A stretch of 64,000 nucleotides of DNA from Krasilnikovia cinnamomea (GCF_004217545.1 NZ_SHKY01000001.1:806001-870000); one strand, 5' to 3'; shown: positions 36,768 through 46,954, numbered from the stretch's first letter. The notes: a model not told the origin generated them from the sequence alone. Translations and numbers: made by a program.

Positions 36768-37922
36768 TCACCGCGCGGGGGGTGGTTCCGCCCACTCGGC
36801 GTCGAAAACCCGCCCGTCGGTGGCCTCGATGGCGGTGGCGTAGACCTCCAGGACCCGCTGCGCCACGGACGACCAGTCGTAGGCCCGCACCACCTCGCGG
36901 GCGCAGGCGGCGAGCTCGGCCCGGCGGGCGGGCGAGTCCAGCAGCCCGGCCAGCACCTCGGCGAGCGCGTCCGCGTCACCGGTGGGGAACAGCGCTCCGG
37001 CCCGGCCGCCGTCCAGGACGCGGCGGAAGGCGTCCAGGTCGCTGGCCGCGACGGCCGCCCCGGCCGCCATGGCCTCGGTGAGGATCATGCCGAAGGATTC
37101 GCCGCCGGTGTTGGGTGCCACGTACACGTCGACGCTGCGCAGCATCCGCGCCTTGTCGGCCTCGGAGACCAGCCCCAGGAGGGTCACCCGGTCGTGCAGG
37201 TCGGCGGGCAGCTCGTCGTACAGTTCGTCGCGGTCGCCGGGGCCGGCGACCAGCAGCCGCAGGCCGGGGCGCTGCCGGGCCAGGGTGACAAAGGCGGTGC
37301 GCAGGATGGCGAAGCCCTTGCGCGGCTCGGTGAACCGGCCCAGGAAGCCCAGTGCGCCGCCGTCGCCCGGCCAGCCGGGCAGCGGTTCGGCGTGGGCGAA
37401 CTTCGCCACCGCCACCCCGTTGGGGATTTCCACGGCCCCGCCGCCCAGGTGTTCCACCTGCACCTTGCGGGCCAGTTCACTCACCGCGATCCGCGCGGTG
37501 ATCTTCTCCACGATGAGCTGGAGCAGGCCCTGGGCGACCGCCAGCGCCCGGGACCGGGTCATCGCGGTGTGGAACGTGGCGACCACGGGACCCCGGGCGG
37601 ACAGTACGGCCAGCATGGACAGGCTCAGCGCCATCGGCTCGTGGACGTGCAGCACGTCGAACTCGCCCCGGGACAGCCAGCGCCGCACCCGGGCGGTGGA
37701 GACCGGCCCGAACGCGATCCGCGCCACCGACCCGTTGTACGGCAGCGGCACCGCCCGGCCCGCGGGCACCACGTACGGCGGCAGGTCGGCGTCCTCGTCG
37801 GCCGGGGCCAGCACGCTGACGGAGTGGCCCAGCTCGATCAGTGCCTCGGCGAGGTCGATGATGTGGTTCTGCACCCCGCCGGGCACGTCGAACGAGTACG
37901 GGGAGACGATCCCGATCCGCAC
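36768..37922 (-). CDS. pimA: Phosphatidylinositol mannosyltransferase PimA
   Basis: GT4 glycosyltransferase that adds the first mannose from GDP-mannose to phosphatidylinositol on the inner membrane face, 384 aa. N-terminal MRIGIVSPYSFDVPGGVQNHI is diagnostic for PimA, and the nucleotide-binding region contains FLGRFTEPRKGF and PNTGGESFGMILTEAMAAG (E-x7-E). GTG start. Downstream of the acyltransferase gene in one operon with pgsA, as in mycobacteria. Confidence 0.94.
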   Translation of the reverse strand: MRIGIVSPYSFDVPGGVQNHIIDLAEALIELGHSVSVLAPADEDADLPPYVVPAGRAVPLPYNGSVARIAFGPVSTARVRRWLSRGEFDVLHVHEPMALSLSMLAVLSARGPVVATFHTAMTRSRALAVAQGLLQLIVEKITARIAVSELARKVQVEHLGGGAVEIPNGVAVAKFAHAEPLPGWPGDGGALGFLGRFTEPRKGFAILRTAFVTLARQRPGLRLLVAGPGDRDELYDELPADLHDRVTLLGLVSEADKARMLRSVDVYVAPNTGGESFGMILTEAMAAGAAVAASDLDAFRRVLDGGRAGALFPTGDADALAEVLAGLLDSPARRAELAACAREVVRAYDWSSVAQRVLEVYATAIEATDGRVFDAEWAEPPPAR

Positions 37923-37932
37923 GCCGCCCGCC

Positions 37933-38847
37933 TCAGGCCCGGCCCGTGCGCGCGGGCGTGTCCAGCCACAGCTTCTGCAGCATGTGCCAGTCCTGCGGGT
38001 GCGCGGCGATCCCCTCGGCGAACGCGTCGGCGAGGCGCTGGGTGGCCACGCGGACCCGCGCGGTCAGCGGCCCCTCGTCCGGTCCGGGCAGCGGAATGCG
38101 GCGCATGCTGGCCTCGGTGCGCTCGGGGGTGAACCACATGTCCACGGCGTACAGTGGCGCGCCGGTGCGCAGCGCCACCAGGGCCGGGCCGGGGGGCATC
38201 CGGGTGCGGCCGCCGAAGAAGTTCACCTCGACGCCGCGCGCGGACAGGTCACGGTCGGCCAGCAGGGCCACCGCGTACCCCTGGGTGGCCCGTTCGGCGA
38301 GCACGTCCAGCGGGTGGCGCTGCCCGCCGGTCAGCGCCAGCACCTCCATGCCGAGCTTTTCCCGGTACTCGACGAAGCGCCGGAACACGCTTTCGGGCTT
38401 GAGCCGTTCCGCGACCGTGACCAGCCGCCAGCCGTTGGCGGACACCCAGGCGGCCGCGGCGTCCCAGTTGGCGACGTGCGGCAGCGCGAGGACCGCCCCG
38501 CGGCCGTGGTTCAGCAGCTCGGCCAGTTCGTCGGCCTGGGCCAGCCGGAAGCCGTCGAGATGCTGCGCTGGGGTGCGCGACGGGAGCCGGAACGCCTCCA
38601 TCCAGTACCGGGCGTAGGAGCGCAGTCCAGCCCGGACGAGTTCGTCCAGGTCCGCCTCCGGCAGGTCCGGCCCGACGACCTGGCGCAGGTTGTGGCGCAG
38701 GCGCTGGGTGCCACGCCCGTCGCCGCGGTACGCCCGGTCCGCGCCGGCGCGGAACAGCGCCTCGGCGGCGCGCTGGGGCAGGGCGCGGACGAGCCGCCAG
38801 CCCGCCGCGTACCCCAACTCGGCGAGCCGGTCCTGGGCCCTGCTCAC
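37933..38847 (-). CDS. Phosphatidylinositol mannoside acyltransferase
   Basis: Lysophospholipid acyltransferase-like enzyme of the PatA/LpxL group, 304 aa, expected to acylate the mannose of PIM. Catalytic HxxxxD-like segment is LPHVANWDAAAAW (H then D). NFFGGRTRMPPGPALVALRTGAPL is typical of the family. GTG start overlaps the pgsA stop; 10 bases before pimA. Membrane-associated. Confidence 0.92.
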   Translation of the reverse strand: MSRAQDRLAELGYAAGWRLVRALPQRAAEALFRAGADRAYRGDGRGTQRLRHNLRQVVGPDLPEADLDELVRAGLRSYARYWMEAFRLPSRTPAQHLDGFRLAQADELAELLNHGRGAVLALPHVANWDAAAAWVSANGWRLVTVAERLKPESVFRRFVEYREKLGMEVLALTGGQRHPLDVLAERATQGYAVALLADRDLSARGVEVNFFGGRTRMPPGPALVALRTGAPLYAVDMWFTPERTEASMRRIPLPGPDEGPLTARVRVATQRLADAFAEGIAAHPQDWHMLQKLWLDTPARTGRA

Positions 38848-39461
38848 GGGGTGGGGGTCCGCGCCGAGCGGGCGGCGTGCGTGAGCCGCTGGAACACCGT
38901 GATGATCGAGAGCACCGCCAGCAGCCACAGCATGACGGGCAGGCCCCAGAGCAGGCCCGCGCTGGAGAGCAGGCCGCCGACGCCGACGATGAGCAGCCGT
39001 TCGAGGCGTTCGGCGATGCCGACGTCGGCGTCCAGGCCGAGGCTCTGCGCGCGGGCCTTGACGTACGAGACCACCTGGCCGGAGGCGAGGCACAGCAGCG
39101 CGGCCACCACTCCCCCGTACGGGTTGCCGCGCTCGGCCAGATAGAAGGTGACGGCGCCGAAGACGGCCGCGTCGGCGATGCGGTCCATGGACGAGTCGAG
39201 CAGCGCCCCGAACCTGCTGGTGCCGCCGCTCATCCGGGCCATCGTGCCGTCCAGCGCGTCCGTCAGCGCGCAGGCGGTGACGATCCAGACGCCCCAGAAC
39301 AGGTGGCCGAACGCGGCGACGGTCGAGCCGGCGAGCACCCCGACGGTGCCGGCCACGGTGACCGCGTTGGGGGTGACGCCGAGGCGCAGCAGGAACCGGG
39401 CGGTCGGGTCGACGCCGTGCGACACGACCGCACGGGCGGTTCCGGTGAAGATCTTTGCCAT
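38844..39461 (-). CDS. pgsA: Phosphatidylinositol phosphate synthase (CDP-alcohol phosphotransferase)
   Basis: Integral membrane enzyme joining CDP-diacylglycerol to inositol 1-phosphate, 205 aa. The CDP-OH-P motif is complete: D68, D71-G72, A75-R76, G85, D89, D93. Several membrane helices follow. First gene of the pgsA-acyltransferase-pimA operon that makes PIM lipids, an actinobacterial trait. ATG start at 39461. Confidence 0.94.
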   Translation of the reverse strand: MAKIFTGTARAVVSHGVDPTARFLLRLGVTPNAVTVAGTVGVLAGSTVAAFGHLFWGVWIVTACALTDALDGTMARMSGGTSRFGALLDSSMDRIADAAVFGAVTFYLAERGNPYGGVVAALLCLASGQVVSYVKARAQSLGLDADVGIAERLERLLIVGVGGLLSSAGLLWGLPVMLWLLAVLSIITVFQRLTHAARSARTPTP

Positions 39462-39633
39462 GGCCGTCTCACCATAACGGCGTGCCGTCTGCCGACGGTA
39501 CGGCCCAGGTCACCCGTTGGCCGTATCGTCATGGTGGCGCCGCCGGCGACTACTGGGGGTTGCGGTCACGACTGCGCAGGGTGTGGGATCCAAGAACAGC
39601 GTCGTAACTCTTCTGAAACGGAGGTGCGCTGCC

Positions 39634-41796
39634 ATGGCGCAGAAGACTTCGGAGAGGGGGCTCGCCGGCGCTGCCGCGCCGGTGGTTACCGAGCCCGGCA
39701 GAGTTCGTAACGTGGTGCTGGTGGGCCACTCCGGTTCCGGGAAGACGACGCTGGCGGAGGCGCTGCTCGCCGCGTCCGGCACGATTCCCCGGCCCGGTTC
39801 GGTGACCGAGGGCACCACGGTGTGCGATCACGATCCGGCGGCCGTACGCCAGCAACGGTCCGTCTCCCTCGCGTGTGCCCCGCTGGTGCACGACGACGTC
39901 AAAATCAACTTGCTGGACACCCCCGGGTTCGCCGACTTCGTCGGGGAGCTGCGCGCCGGCCTGCGGGCCGCGGACGCCGCGCTCTTCGTCGTCTCCGCGG
40001 TGGACGGCGTGGACGACGCCACCACCGCGCTCTGGGAGGAGTGCGCCGCGGTCGGCATGCCCCGCGCCGTGGCGATCACCCGGCTGGACCATCCGCGCGC
40101 CGACTACGACGGCACCCTGGAGCGCTGCCAGGAGGCGTTCGGCGACAACGTCATGCCGCTCTACCAGCCGATGCTGGCCGACGACGGCCAGTCGGTCGCG
40201 GGCCTGCTGGGCCTGGTGACACTGCGGGTGCTGGACTACTCGGCGGGCTACCCGCCGCAGGCGCGCGACGCCGAGCCCGAGCACCTCGCCCCGGTCGAGG
40301 AGGACCGCAACACGCTCATCGAGGGGATCATCGCCGAGAGCGAGGACGAGACCCTGATGGACCGCTACCTCGGCGGCGAGCCGGTCGGCCAGGACGTACT
40401 GATCCCCGACCTGGAGAAGGCGGTGGCCCGCGGCCACTTCTACCCCGTCATCCCGGTGTGCGCCCAGACCGGGGTAGGCCTCGACGCGCTGCTGGACACG
40501 CTGGTCACCAGCGCGCCGACCCCGCTGGAACACGACCTGCCCGCGGTGACCGGGGTGGACGGTTCCCCGCGTACGCCGCTGACCTGCGACCCGGACGGCC
40601 CACTGGTCGCCGAGGTGGTCAAGACGACCATCGACCGGCACGTCGGGCGGGTCTCGCTGGTCCGCGTCTTCTCCGGCACCCTGCGCCCGGAGCAGACCGT
40701 GCACGTCTCCGGGCACGGCATGGCCGAGCGCGGCCACCCGGACCACGACGCCGACGAGCGCATCGCGCACATCTACTCCCCGCTCGGCGCCCAGCTGCGC
40801 GAGGTCTCCGCGTGCGTGGCCGGGGACCTGTGCGCGATCACCAAGTCCGGCAGCGCCGAGACCGGCGACACCCTCTCCGGCAAGGACCAGCCGCTGCTGA
40901 TGGCGCCGTGGCGGATGCCGGAGCCGCTGCTGCCGATCGCCGTGGTGGCCAAGTCCCGCTCCGACGAGGACGCCCTGGCCAAGAACCTGGCCCGGCTGGT
41001 CGCCGGCGACCCGACCCTGCGCCTGGAACGCAACGCCGACACCCACCAGCTCGTGCTGTGGTGCATGGGCGAGTCGCACGCCGACGTGGTGCTGGAGCGG
41101 CTGCGCGCGGGCGGCGTCGAGCTGGACACCGAGCCGGTCAAGGTGTCACTGCGGGAGACCTTCGGCGCGGCCGCCAAGGGCCACGGCCGCCACGTCAAGC
41201 AGTCCGGCGGCCACGGCCAGTACGCGGTCTGCGACATCGAGGTGGAGCCGCTGCCGCGCGGTTCGGGCTTCGAGTTCGTCGACAAGGTGGTGGGCGGCGC
41301 GGTGCCGCACAACTACATCCCGTCGGTGGAGAAGGGGGTACGCGCACAGCTGGAGCGCGGCCTCGTCGCCGGCTACCCCGTGGTGGACCTGCGGGTCACG
41401 CTGTTCGACGGCAAGGCGCACAGCGTCGACTCGTCCGACGCGGCGTTCCAGACGGCGGGCTCGATGGCGCTGAAGGAGGCCGCGGAGGCCGGCCAGATGA
41501 CCCTGCTCGAACCGGTCGACGAGATCGTCGTGCGGGTGCCGGAGACGTACGTCGGCGCGGTGATGAGCGACCTGTCCGGCCGCCGGGGCCGCCCGATGGG
41601 CAGCGAGAGCGACGACGACACCGGCTACAGCCTCGTGCGGGCCGAGGTCCCGGCCACCGAGCTGATCCGGTACGCGGTGGAGCTGCGCGCGATCACCTCC
41701 GGGGCGGGCACCTTCTCCCGTACGTACGTGCGGCATGAGCCGATGCCCGCTCACCTGGCCGAGGCCGTCCGCAAGGAGGCCGTGGCCAGCCGCTGA
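39634..41796 (+). CDS. EF-G-like GTPase (EF-G2 type)
   Basis: Translation-factor-like GTPase, 720 aa. G1 GHSGSGKTT (31-39) and G3 DTPGFADF are present, followed by domains II-V (QSGGHGQYAVCDIEVEP and GRRGRPMGSE are typical of domain IV/V). The G4 motif that is normally NKxD reads TRLD (ITRLDHP), which should weaken guanine selectivity. This belongs to the actinobacterial second EF-G group (FusA2-like), whose role is not settled and which may not replace EF-G. ATG 39634 with GGAGG upstream. Confidence 0.9.
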   Translation: MAQKTSERGLAGAAAPVVTEPGRVRNVVLVGHSGSGKTTLAEALLAASGTIPRPGSVTEGTTVCDHDPAAVRQQRSVSLACAPLVHDDVKINLLDTPGFADFVGELRAGLRAADAALFVVSAVDGVDDATTALWEECAAVGMPRAVAITRLDHPRADYDGTLERCQEAFGDNVMPLYQPMLADDGQSVAGLLGLVTLRVLDYSAGYPPQARDAEPEHLAPVEEDRNTLIEGIIAESEDETLMDRYLGGEPVGQDVLIPDLEKAVARGHFYPVIPVCAQTGVGLDALLDTLVTSAPTPLEHDLPAVTGVDGSPRTPLTCDPDGPLVAEVVKTTIDRHVGRVSLVRVFSGTLRPEQTVHVSGHGMAERGHPDHDADERIAHIYSPLGAQLREVSACVAGDLCAITKSGSAETGDTLSGKDQPLLMAPWRMPEPLLPIAVVAKSRSDEDALAKNLARLVAGDPTLRLERNADTHQLVLWCMGESHADVVLERLRAGGVELDTEPVKVSLRETFGAAAKGHGRHVKQSGGHGQYAVCDIEVEPLPRGSGFEFVDKVVGGAVPHNYIPSVEKGVRAQLERGLVAGYPVVDLRVTLFDGKAHSVDSSDAAFQTAGSMALKEAAEAGQMTLLEPVDEIVVRVPETYVGAVMSDLSGRRGRPMGSESDDDTGYSLVRAEVPATELIRYAVELRAITSGAGTFSRTYVRHEPMPAHLAEAVRKEAVASR

Positions 41797-41823
41797 CCGC
41801 TCCCGACGACCGGCCCGGGGCCC

Positions 41824-42366
41824 TCAGGCGACCTCGGGCCACGCCTTCGCCAGCATCTCCCGGGTGTCGGCCAGCAGCTGGGGCAGCACCTTGGTGCGCC
41901 CGATCACCGGCATGAAGTTGGCGTCGCCACCCCAGCGCGGCACCACGTGCTGGTGCAGGTGTGCGGCGATGCCCGCACCCGCGACCGCGCCCTGGTTCAT
42001 GCCCAGGTTGAACCCGTGCGGGCGGCTGGCACTGCGGATCACCCGCATCGCCCGCTGGGTGAACTCGGCCAGCTCGACCGTCTCGGCCGCGTCCAGCTCG
42101 GTGTAGTCGGCGACGTGCCGGTACGGGCACACCATCAGGTGCCCCGGGTTGTACGGGTACAGGTTGAGCACCGCGAAGACCTTCTCGCCGCGCGCCACCA
42201 CCAGGCTGTCCGGCTCGGCGCGCCCCGGCGCGAGACAGAACGGGCAGCCCGACGGCTGCTCGTACCCGCCCTCCGGCCGGTCCTCCCCCGAGATGTACGT
42301 CATCCGGTGCGGCGTCCAGAGCCGCTCCAGCCCGTCCGGATCCTGCCCGCGCCGCTCGTCCACCAC
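41824..42366 (-). CDS. HIT-family nucleotide hydrolase/phosphorylase
   Basis: 180 aa. The histidine triad HLHQHV (H136, H138, H140) and NLYPYNPGHLMVCPYRHV are typical. It corresponds in position to Rv2613c of M. tuberculosis, characterised as a diadenosine tetraphosphate phosphorylase, so Ap4A breakdown is the best guess. CPFC near residue 41 may contribute to a zinc site. It lies just downstream of thrS, which itself can make Ap4A. Confidence 0.9.
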   Translation of the reverse strand: MVDERRGQDPDGLERLWTPHRMTYISGEDRPEGGYEQPSGCPFCLAPGRAEPDSLVVARGEKVFAVLNLYPYNPGHLMVCPYRHVADYTELDAAETVELAEFTQRAMRVIRSASRPHGFNLGMNQGAVAGAGIAAHLHQHVVPRWGGDANFMPVIGRTKVLPQLLADTREMLAKAWPEVA

Positions 42367-42409
42367 GCCTGTGATCCTAGGCGTAGTGGACGAGCGGGCG
42401 CGGGCCGCC

Positions 42410-44413
42410 TCAGGCCGCGGACGGCCCGGTGTTGACCCGGGAGCGCACCACCTCGGCGACGTGCGCGACCGCCTCGTCGAGCGGCACGCCGTTGCGCTGC
42501 GAGCCGTCGCGGTAGCGGAACGAGACCGTGCCGCCGCTGACGTCGTCGTCGCCCGCGATCGCCATGAACGGGATCTTCTGCTGCTGGGCGGTGCGGATCT
42601 TCTTCTGCATGCGGTCGGTGGAGTGGTCCACCTCGGCCCGGATGCCCTCGGCCCGCAGCCTGGCCGCGAACTGCTCCAGGTAGTCGGCGTGGTCGTCGCG
42701 GATCGGGATGCCGACCACCTGCACCGGCGCCAGCCAGGCCGGGAACGCCCCCGCGTAGTGCTCCACGAGGACGCCGAAGAACCGCTCGATCGAGCCGAAC
42801 TTCGCCGAGTGGATCATTACGGGCTGCTGCCGGGACCCGTCCGCGGCCTGGTACTCCAGGTTGAAGCCGGCCGGCTGGTTGAAGTCGTACTGGATCGTCG
42901 ACATCTGCCAGGTACGGCCGATCGCGTCGCGAGCCTGCACGGAGATCTTCGGTCCGTAGAACGCGGCGCCGCCCGGGTCGGCCACCAGCTCCAGGCCGCT
43001 GTCGGTGGCGACCCGCTCCAGCACCGCGGTGGCCACCTCCCACTGCTCGTCCGTACCGATGAACTTGTCGCTCTTCGGGTCGCGGGTGGACAGCTCCAGG
43101 TAGAAGTCGTCCAGGCCGAAGTCGCGCAGCAGCGACAGCACGAAGTCCAGCAGGTGCTTGATCTCGCCAGGGGCCTGCTCCGCGGTGACGTACGAGTGGG
43201 AGTCGTCCTGGGTCAGGCCGCGCACCCGGGTCAGGCCGTGCACCACCCCGGACTTCTCGTACCGGTACACCGACCCGAACTCGAACAGCCGCAGCGGCAG
43301 CTCCCGGTACGACCGCCCGCGCGAGCGGAAGATCAGGTTGTGCATCGGGCAGTTCATGGCCTTGAGGTAGTAGTCCGCGCCCTCGAACGGGATCGGCGGG
43401 AACATCGTGTCGGCGTAGTACGGCAGGTGCCCGGAGGTGTGGAACAGCCCCTCCTTGCTGATGTGCGGGGTGCCGACGTACTGGAAGCCCTCCTGGATGT
43501 GGCGGGCCCGGACGTAGTCCTCCATCTCCCGCTTGATCACCCCGCCCTTGGGGTGGAACACCGGGAGGCCGGAGCCGATCTCGTCGGGGAACGAGAACAG
43601 GTCCAGTTCGGCGCCGAGGCGCCGGTGGTCGCGCCGCTCCGCCTCGGCCAGCCGGTTCAGGTACGCCTTCAGCTCGTCGCGGCTCGGCCACGCGGTGCCG
43701 TACACCCGCTGCAGTTGGGGGTTCTTCTCGCTGCCGCGCCAGTAGGCGGCGGCCGAGCGCATCAGCTTGACCGCCGGGATCAGCCGGGTCGAGGGCAGGT
43801 GCGGGCCCCGGCACAGGTCGCCCCAGACCCGGTCGCCGGACTTCGGGTCGATGTTGTCGTAGACGGTCAGCTCGCCGCCGCCGACCTCCATCACCTCGTC
43901 GTCCTCGACGTCACCCTTGAGATCGACCAGTTCCAGCTTGAACGGCTCGTTCGCCAGCTCCGCCTTGGCCTCGTCCAGCGAGTCGTAGCGGCGGCGGCGG
44001 AACAGCTGCCCGGCCTTGACGATCTCCTGCATCCGCTTTTCGAGCTTCGCCAGGTCGTCGGGCTGGAACGGCTTGGCCACGTCGAAGTCGTAGTAGAAGC
44101 CGTCGTGGATGGGCGGGCCGATGCCGAGCTTCGCCTCCGGGAAGATGTCCTGCACGGCCTGGGCCAGCACGTGGGCGGCGGAGTGCCGCAGCACGTTCAG
44201 CCCGTCGGGTGAGTCCATCGACACCGGCTCCACCTGTGCGGGAGCGTCCGGGGCCCAGTCGAGGTCGCGCAGCCGGCCGTCGGCGTCGCGCACCACCACG
44301 ATCGCCTTGGGGCCGGAGGCGGGCAGGCCCGCGGCGGCCACCGCGTCGCCCGCCGTCGTCCCGGCCGGGACGACGACGGGGTCGGCCACGGCATGGGTAC
44401 GGGGTGCAGACAC
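42410..44413 (-). CDS. thrS: Threonyl-tRNA synthetase
   Basis: Class II synthetase, 667 aa. TGS-like N-terminal part, editing domain with [11 protein letters not shown] (HxxxH), catalytic core with motif 2 [25 protein letters not shown], zinc-site residues in AMNCPMH, and a C-terminal anticodon domain. GTG 44413 follows AAGGAG by seven bases; an in-frame start at 44485 is further upstream but has no RBS. Divergent from a two-component system. Confidence 0.97.
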   Translation of the reverse strand: MSAPRTHAVADPVVVPAGTTAGDAVAAAGLPASGPKAIVVVRDADGRLRDLDWAPDAPAQVEPVSMDSPDGLNVLRHSAAHVLAQAVQDIFPEAKLGIGPPIHDGFYYDFDVAKPFQPDDLAKLEKRMQEIVKAGQLFRRRRYDSLDEAKAELANEPFKLELVDLKGDVEDDEVMEVGGGELTVYDNIDPKSGDRVWGDLCRGPHLPSTRLIPAVKLMRSAAAYWRGSEKNPQLQRVYGTAWPSRDELKAYLNRLAEAERRDHRRLGAELDLFSFPDEIGSGLPVFHPKGGVIKREMEDYVRARHIQEGFQYVGTPHISKEGLFHTSGHLPYYADTMFPPIPFEGADYYLKAMNCPMHNLIFRSRGRSYRELPLRLFEFGSVYRYEKSGVVHGLTRVRGLTQDDSHSYVTAEQAPGEIKHLLDFVLSLLRDFGLDDFYLELSTRDPKSDKFIGTDEQWEVATAVLERVATDSGLELVADPGGAAFYGPKISVQARDAIGRTWQMSTIQYDFNQPAGFNLEYQAADGSRQQPVMIHSAKFGSIERFFGVLVEHYAGAFPAWLAPVQVVGIPIRDDHADYLEQFAARLRAEGIRAEVDHSTDRMQKKIRTAQQQKIPFMAIAGDDDVSGGTVSFRYRDGSQRNGVPLDEAVAHVAEVVRSRVNTGPSAA

Positions 44414-44443
44414 GGTCTTTCTCCTTTTCGCCGGTGGTGTACC

Positions 44444-44462
44444 GGCCCGCCGATTGCGGGCC
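44444..44462 (-). promoter_or_regulatory. Hairpin in the thrS leader
   Basis: Arms GGCCCGC and GCGGGCC around CGATT, about 30 bases before the thrS start. It could be part of leader control, but no T-box signature or leader peptide is clear. Confidence 0.35.
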
Positions 44463-44667
44463 GTTCCCGATGCTAGTGGTTCCATTTGCGCACCTCGGAA
44501 CCGACGCGGCCACCGGATTTCCGGTGCGCCCGGCCAATGCCGGAAAAGCCCGCCCCAGGACCTCGGCGCCCCGTTCCGACCCCCCGCTTTCGTGACTCTG
44601 TGTCATCGTGATATTCCCCTGCATCACCATTTAGGAGTTACGTGCCGGTGGCAGTACGGTGCTCGGC

Positions 44668-45357
44668 ATGGCCACGGTGTTGCTCGTCGAGGACGACCAC
44701 GTCGTGCGCGGCGCGATGCTGCGGTCGCTGGCCGACCGGGGCCACGCCGTGCACGCCGTCGGTACGGCGCTGGACGCCCTGCGCCGGGTCGCCGCCGAAA
44801 CACCCGACCTGGTCGTGCTCGACCTGGGGTTACCTGATCTGGACGGCTCGGACGCGCTGCGGATGCTGCGCGGCATCACCGACGTACCCATCATCATCGC
44901 CACCGCCCGCGACGACGAGCAGACCGTGGTGCGGCTGCTGCGCGCCGGCGCGGACGACTACATGGTCAAACCGTTCACCGGAGCCCACCTCGACGCGCGC
45001 ATCACCACGGTGCTGCGCCGGGTGGGCCGGGCCAGCCGCACCGCGCAGCCCGCCGTGCACGAGGTCGGCGAGCTGCGCGTGGACGTCGGGGAGCGCAGCG
45101 CCACGCTCGGTGACACTCCGCTGGCGCTGACCCGCAAGGAGTTCGACCTGCTGGCGTATCTCGCCGCCCGCCCGGGCCGGGTGGTCTCGCGTCGTGAGCT
45201 GTTGGAGGAGGTATGGCGACAGCCATCCGTCGGGGAAGACCAGACGATCGACGTGCATCTGTACTGGCTACGCCGGAAACTGGGCGAATCCGCGGCGAAA
45301 CCTCGCTACCTGCGCACCGTGCGGGGGGTCGGATTCCGGTTGGTGGCCCCGGACTGA
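44668..45357 (+). CDS. OmpR-family response regulator
   Basis: 229 aa. Receiver domain with acid pocket E8-D9-D10, phospho-acceptor D52 (VVLDLGLPD), T79 and K101 (MVKPF); then a winged helix DNA-binding domain (LTRKEFDLLAYLAARPGRVVSRRELLEEVW and TIDVHLYWLRRKL). ATG 44668 opens the receiver; a GTG at 44659 would add three residues. The stop overlaps the start of the downstream histidine kinase. Confidence 0.95.
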   Translation: MATVLLVEDDHVVRGAMLRSLADRGHAVHAVGTALDALRRVAAETPDLVVLDLGLPDLDGSDALRMLRGITDVPIIIATARDDEQTVVRLLRAGADDYMVKPFTGAHLDARITTVLRRVGRASRTAQPAVHEVGELRVDVGERSATLGDTPLALTRKEFDLLAYLAARPGRVVSRRELLEEVWRQPSVGEDQTIDVHLYWLRRKLGESAAKPRYLRTVRGVGFRLVAPD

Positions 45358-46775
45358 GGGCGCGGCTGGCGTACGTCAGCGCCGCCACCACCGCCGTCGC
45401 CGCCCTCGCGTTCCTCATCCCGCTCGGCTGGGAACTGCGCGACGACCACCGCGTACAGGCCCTGTCGGCCGCCGACCAGCGCAGCGCGACCGTGGCCGGT
45501 GCGCTCGTGGCCGGTGCGAGCCGCCGGGAGTTGCAGGCCGCGATCGACGCGGCGGGCGGCACCCCGGTCGTGCACGCGCCCGGCGGCACCGGCGCAGGCC
45601 GCGCGGCCGCCGACGACGTCCGCGCCGCCGCGACCGGCCGGCGCAGCCTCACCGAGGACGTCGACGGCGGAGTCGTCCGCCTTCAGCCGGTCACGGTCGG
45701 TGACAAGACCTCCGTGGTCGAGGTGTTCGTGCCCGACGCCGAGCTGGGCCAGAACACCGCCCGGGACTGGTGGATCCTGCTGGGTATCGCGCTCGGCCTG
45801 GTGGTCGGTTCGGTGATCGTGGTGGACCGGCTGGCCCGCGGCGCGGTGGCGTCCGTGCGCAACCTGGTGCAGGCCGCGATGGCCGTCGGCGGCGGTGACC
45901 TGGGCGTCCGGATCCAGCCCAGCGGGCCGCGCGAACTGGCCGAGGCCGGGTACGCGTTCAACCGGATGGCGGACCGGCTGGTCACCTCCCGCACGATGGA
46001 GCGGGAGCTGGTGGCGGACCTGTCGCACCGGCTACGCACCCCGCTGACCGTGCTGCGGCTCGACGCGGAGGCGCTCGACCCGGACGACACCCACATCGGC
46101 GAGTACTCCGCCGCCGAGCTGGACCGCCGCCGGGGCATCCGGCGCATCCGGCAGGCCATCGCCACCCTGGAGGGCGAGGTCGACCAGCTCATCAACACCA
46201 CCCGCAAGGCGGTCGCCGCGCAGGTGCAGGCGCCCGAGGACGGCCTCTGCGACGCCAGCGAGGTGGTCCGGGACCGGATGGTGTTCTGGTCCGCGCTCGC
46301 CGGCGACCAGGACCGGAAGCACCGGGTGCTGGGGGCCAGCACCCGCATCCCGGTGCCGGTGGACCGCGCCGAGCTGGCCGCCGCGCTCGACGCCGTGCTG
46401 GGCAACGTCTTCCGGTACACCCCGCAGGGCACCGACTTCGAGGTCAGCATCTCGCGCCGCGACGGCTGGGTGGCGCTGCGGGTGGACGACGCGGGGCCGG
46501 GCATCGCCGACCCGGAGAAGGCGCTGCGCCGCGGCGAGAGCGAGCAGGGTTCCACCGGCCTCGGGCTGGACATCGCCCGGCGCGCGGCGACCGCGACCGG
46601 CGGGTCGGTGAGCATCGACCGGGCCGTGCTGGGCGGCGCCAGCGTGGTGATGCTGCTGGCCGACGCCGAGGCCGCCCCGAAGCAGGCCAGCCGGTTCGGC
46701 CTGGTCGGGCGGCTGGCCCGGGAACGAGATCCGGTGCGGCGCAGATGGCCGCAGCAACGCACCGAGCAGACCTGA
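45354..46775 (+). CDS. Membrane sensor histidine kinase
   Basis: About 473 aa. Two membrane helices (AATTAVAALAFLIPLGW and WWILLGIALGLVVGSVIVV) flank an external sensor domain of about 110 residues. HAMP-like region, HisKA with H225 in LSHRLRTPL, and HATPase with GNVFRYTP (N box), VDDAGPGIAD and GSTGLGLDIARR follow. No ATG or GTG lies in the right place; I use CTG 45354, which overlaps the regulator stop (CTGA). An ATG at 45213 has GGAGG close by but would overlap the regulator gene by 145 bases. Partner of the response regulator. Confidence 0.88.
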   Translation: MRARLAYVSAATTAVAALAFLIPLGWELRDDHRVQALSAADQRSATVAGALVAGASRRELQAAIDAAGGTPVVHAPGGTGAGRAAADDVRAAATGRRSLTEDVDGGVVRLQPVTVGDKTSVVEVFVPDAELGQNTARDWWILLGIALGLVVGSVIVVDRLARGAVASVRNLVQAAMAVGGGDLGVRIQPSGPRELAEAGYAFNRMADRLVTSRTMERELVADLSHRLRTPLTVLRLDAEALDPDDTHIGEYSAAELDRRRGIRRIRQAIATLEGEVDQLINTTRKAVAAQVQAPEDGLCDASEVVRDRMVFWSALAGDQDRKHRVLGASTRIPVPVDRAELAAALDAVLGNVFRYTPQGTDFEVSISRRDGWVALRVDDAGPGIADPEKALRRGESEQGSTGLGLDIARRAATATGGSVSIDRAVLGGASVVMLLADAEAAPKQASRFGLVGRLARERDPVRRRWPQQRTEQT

Positions 46776-46954
46776 GGACCTGCCCGATCCGCCCGACCTG
46801 GGCGATTCACTCCGGACGGACCAACTCTTGCTTAGATCTCTATTAAGGGCGTTCCCCTGGCGCGGCAGGCCTGGCACGATCCCAACCGATCCCATCCGGC
46901 TTGCCGGTTCGACGGGCGCACGTCGTCCTCGCAGCGCGGACCGGTCGAGCCCCC

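Noticed and set aside
45213-45353. ATG 45213 as start of the histidine kinase
   Set aside because: It would overlap the response regulator gene by 145 bases with a non-conserved peptide. It cannot be excluded, since the preferred CTG start is rare.
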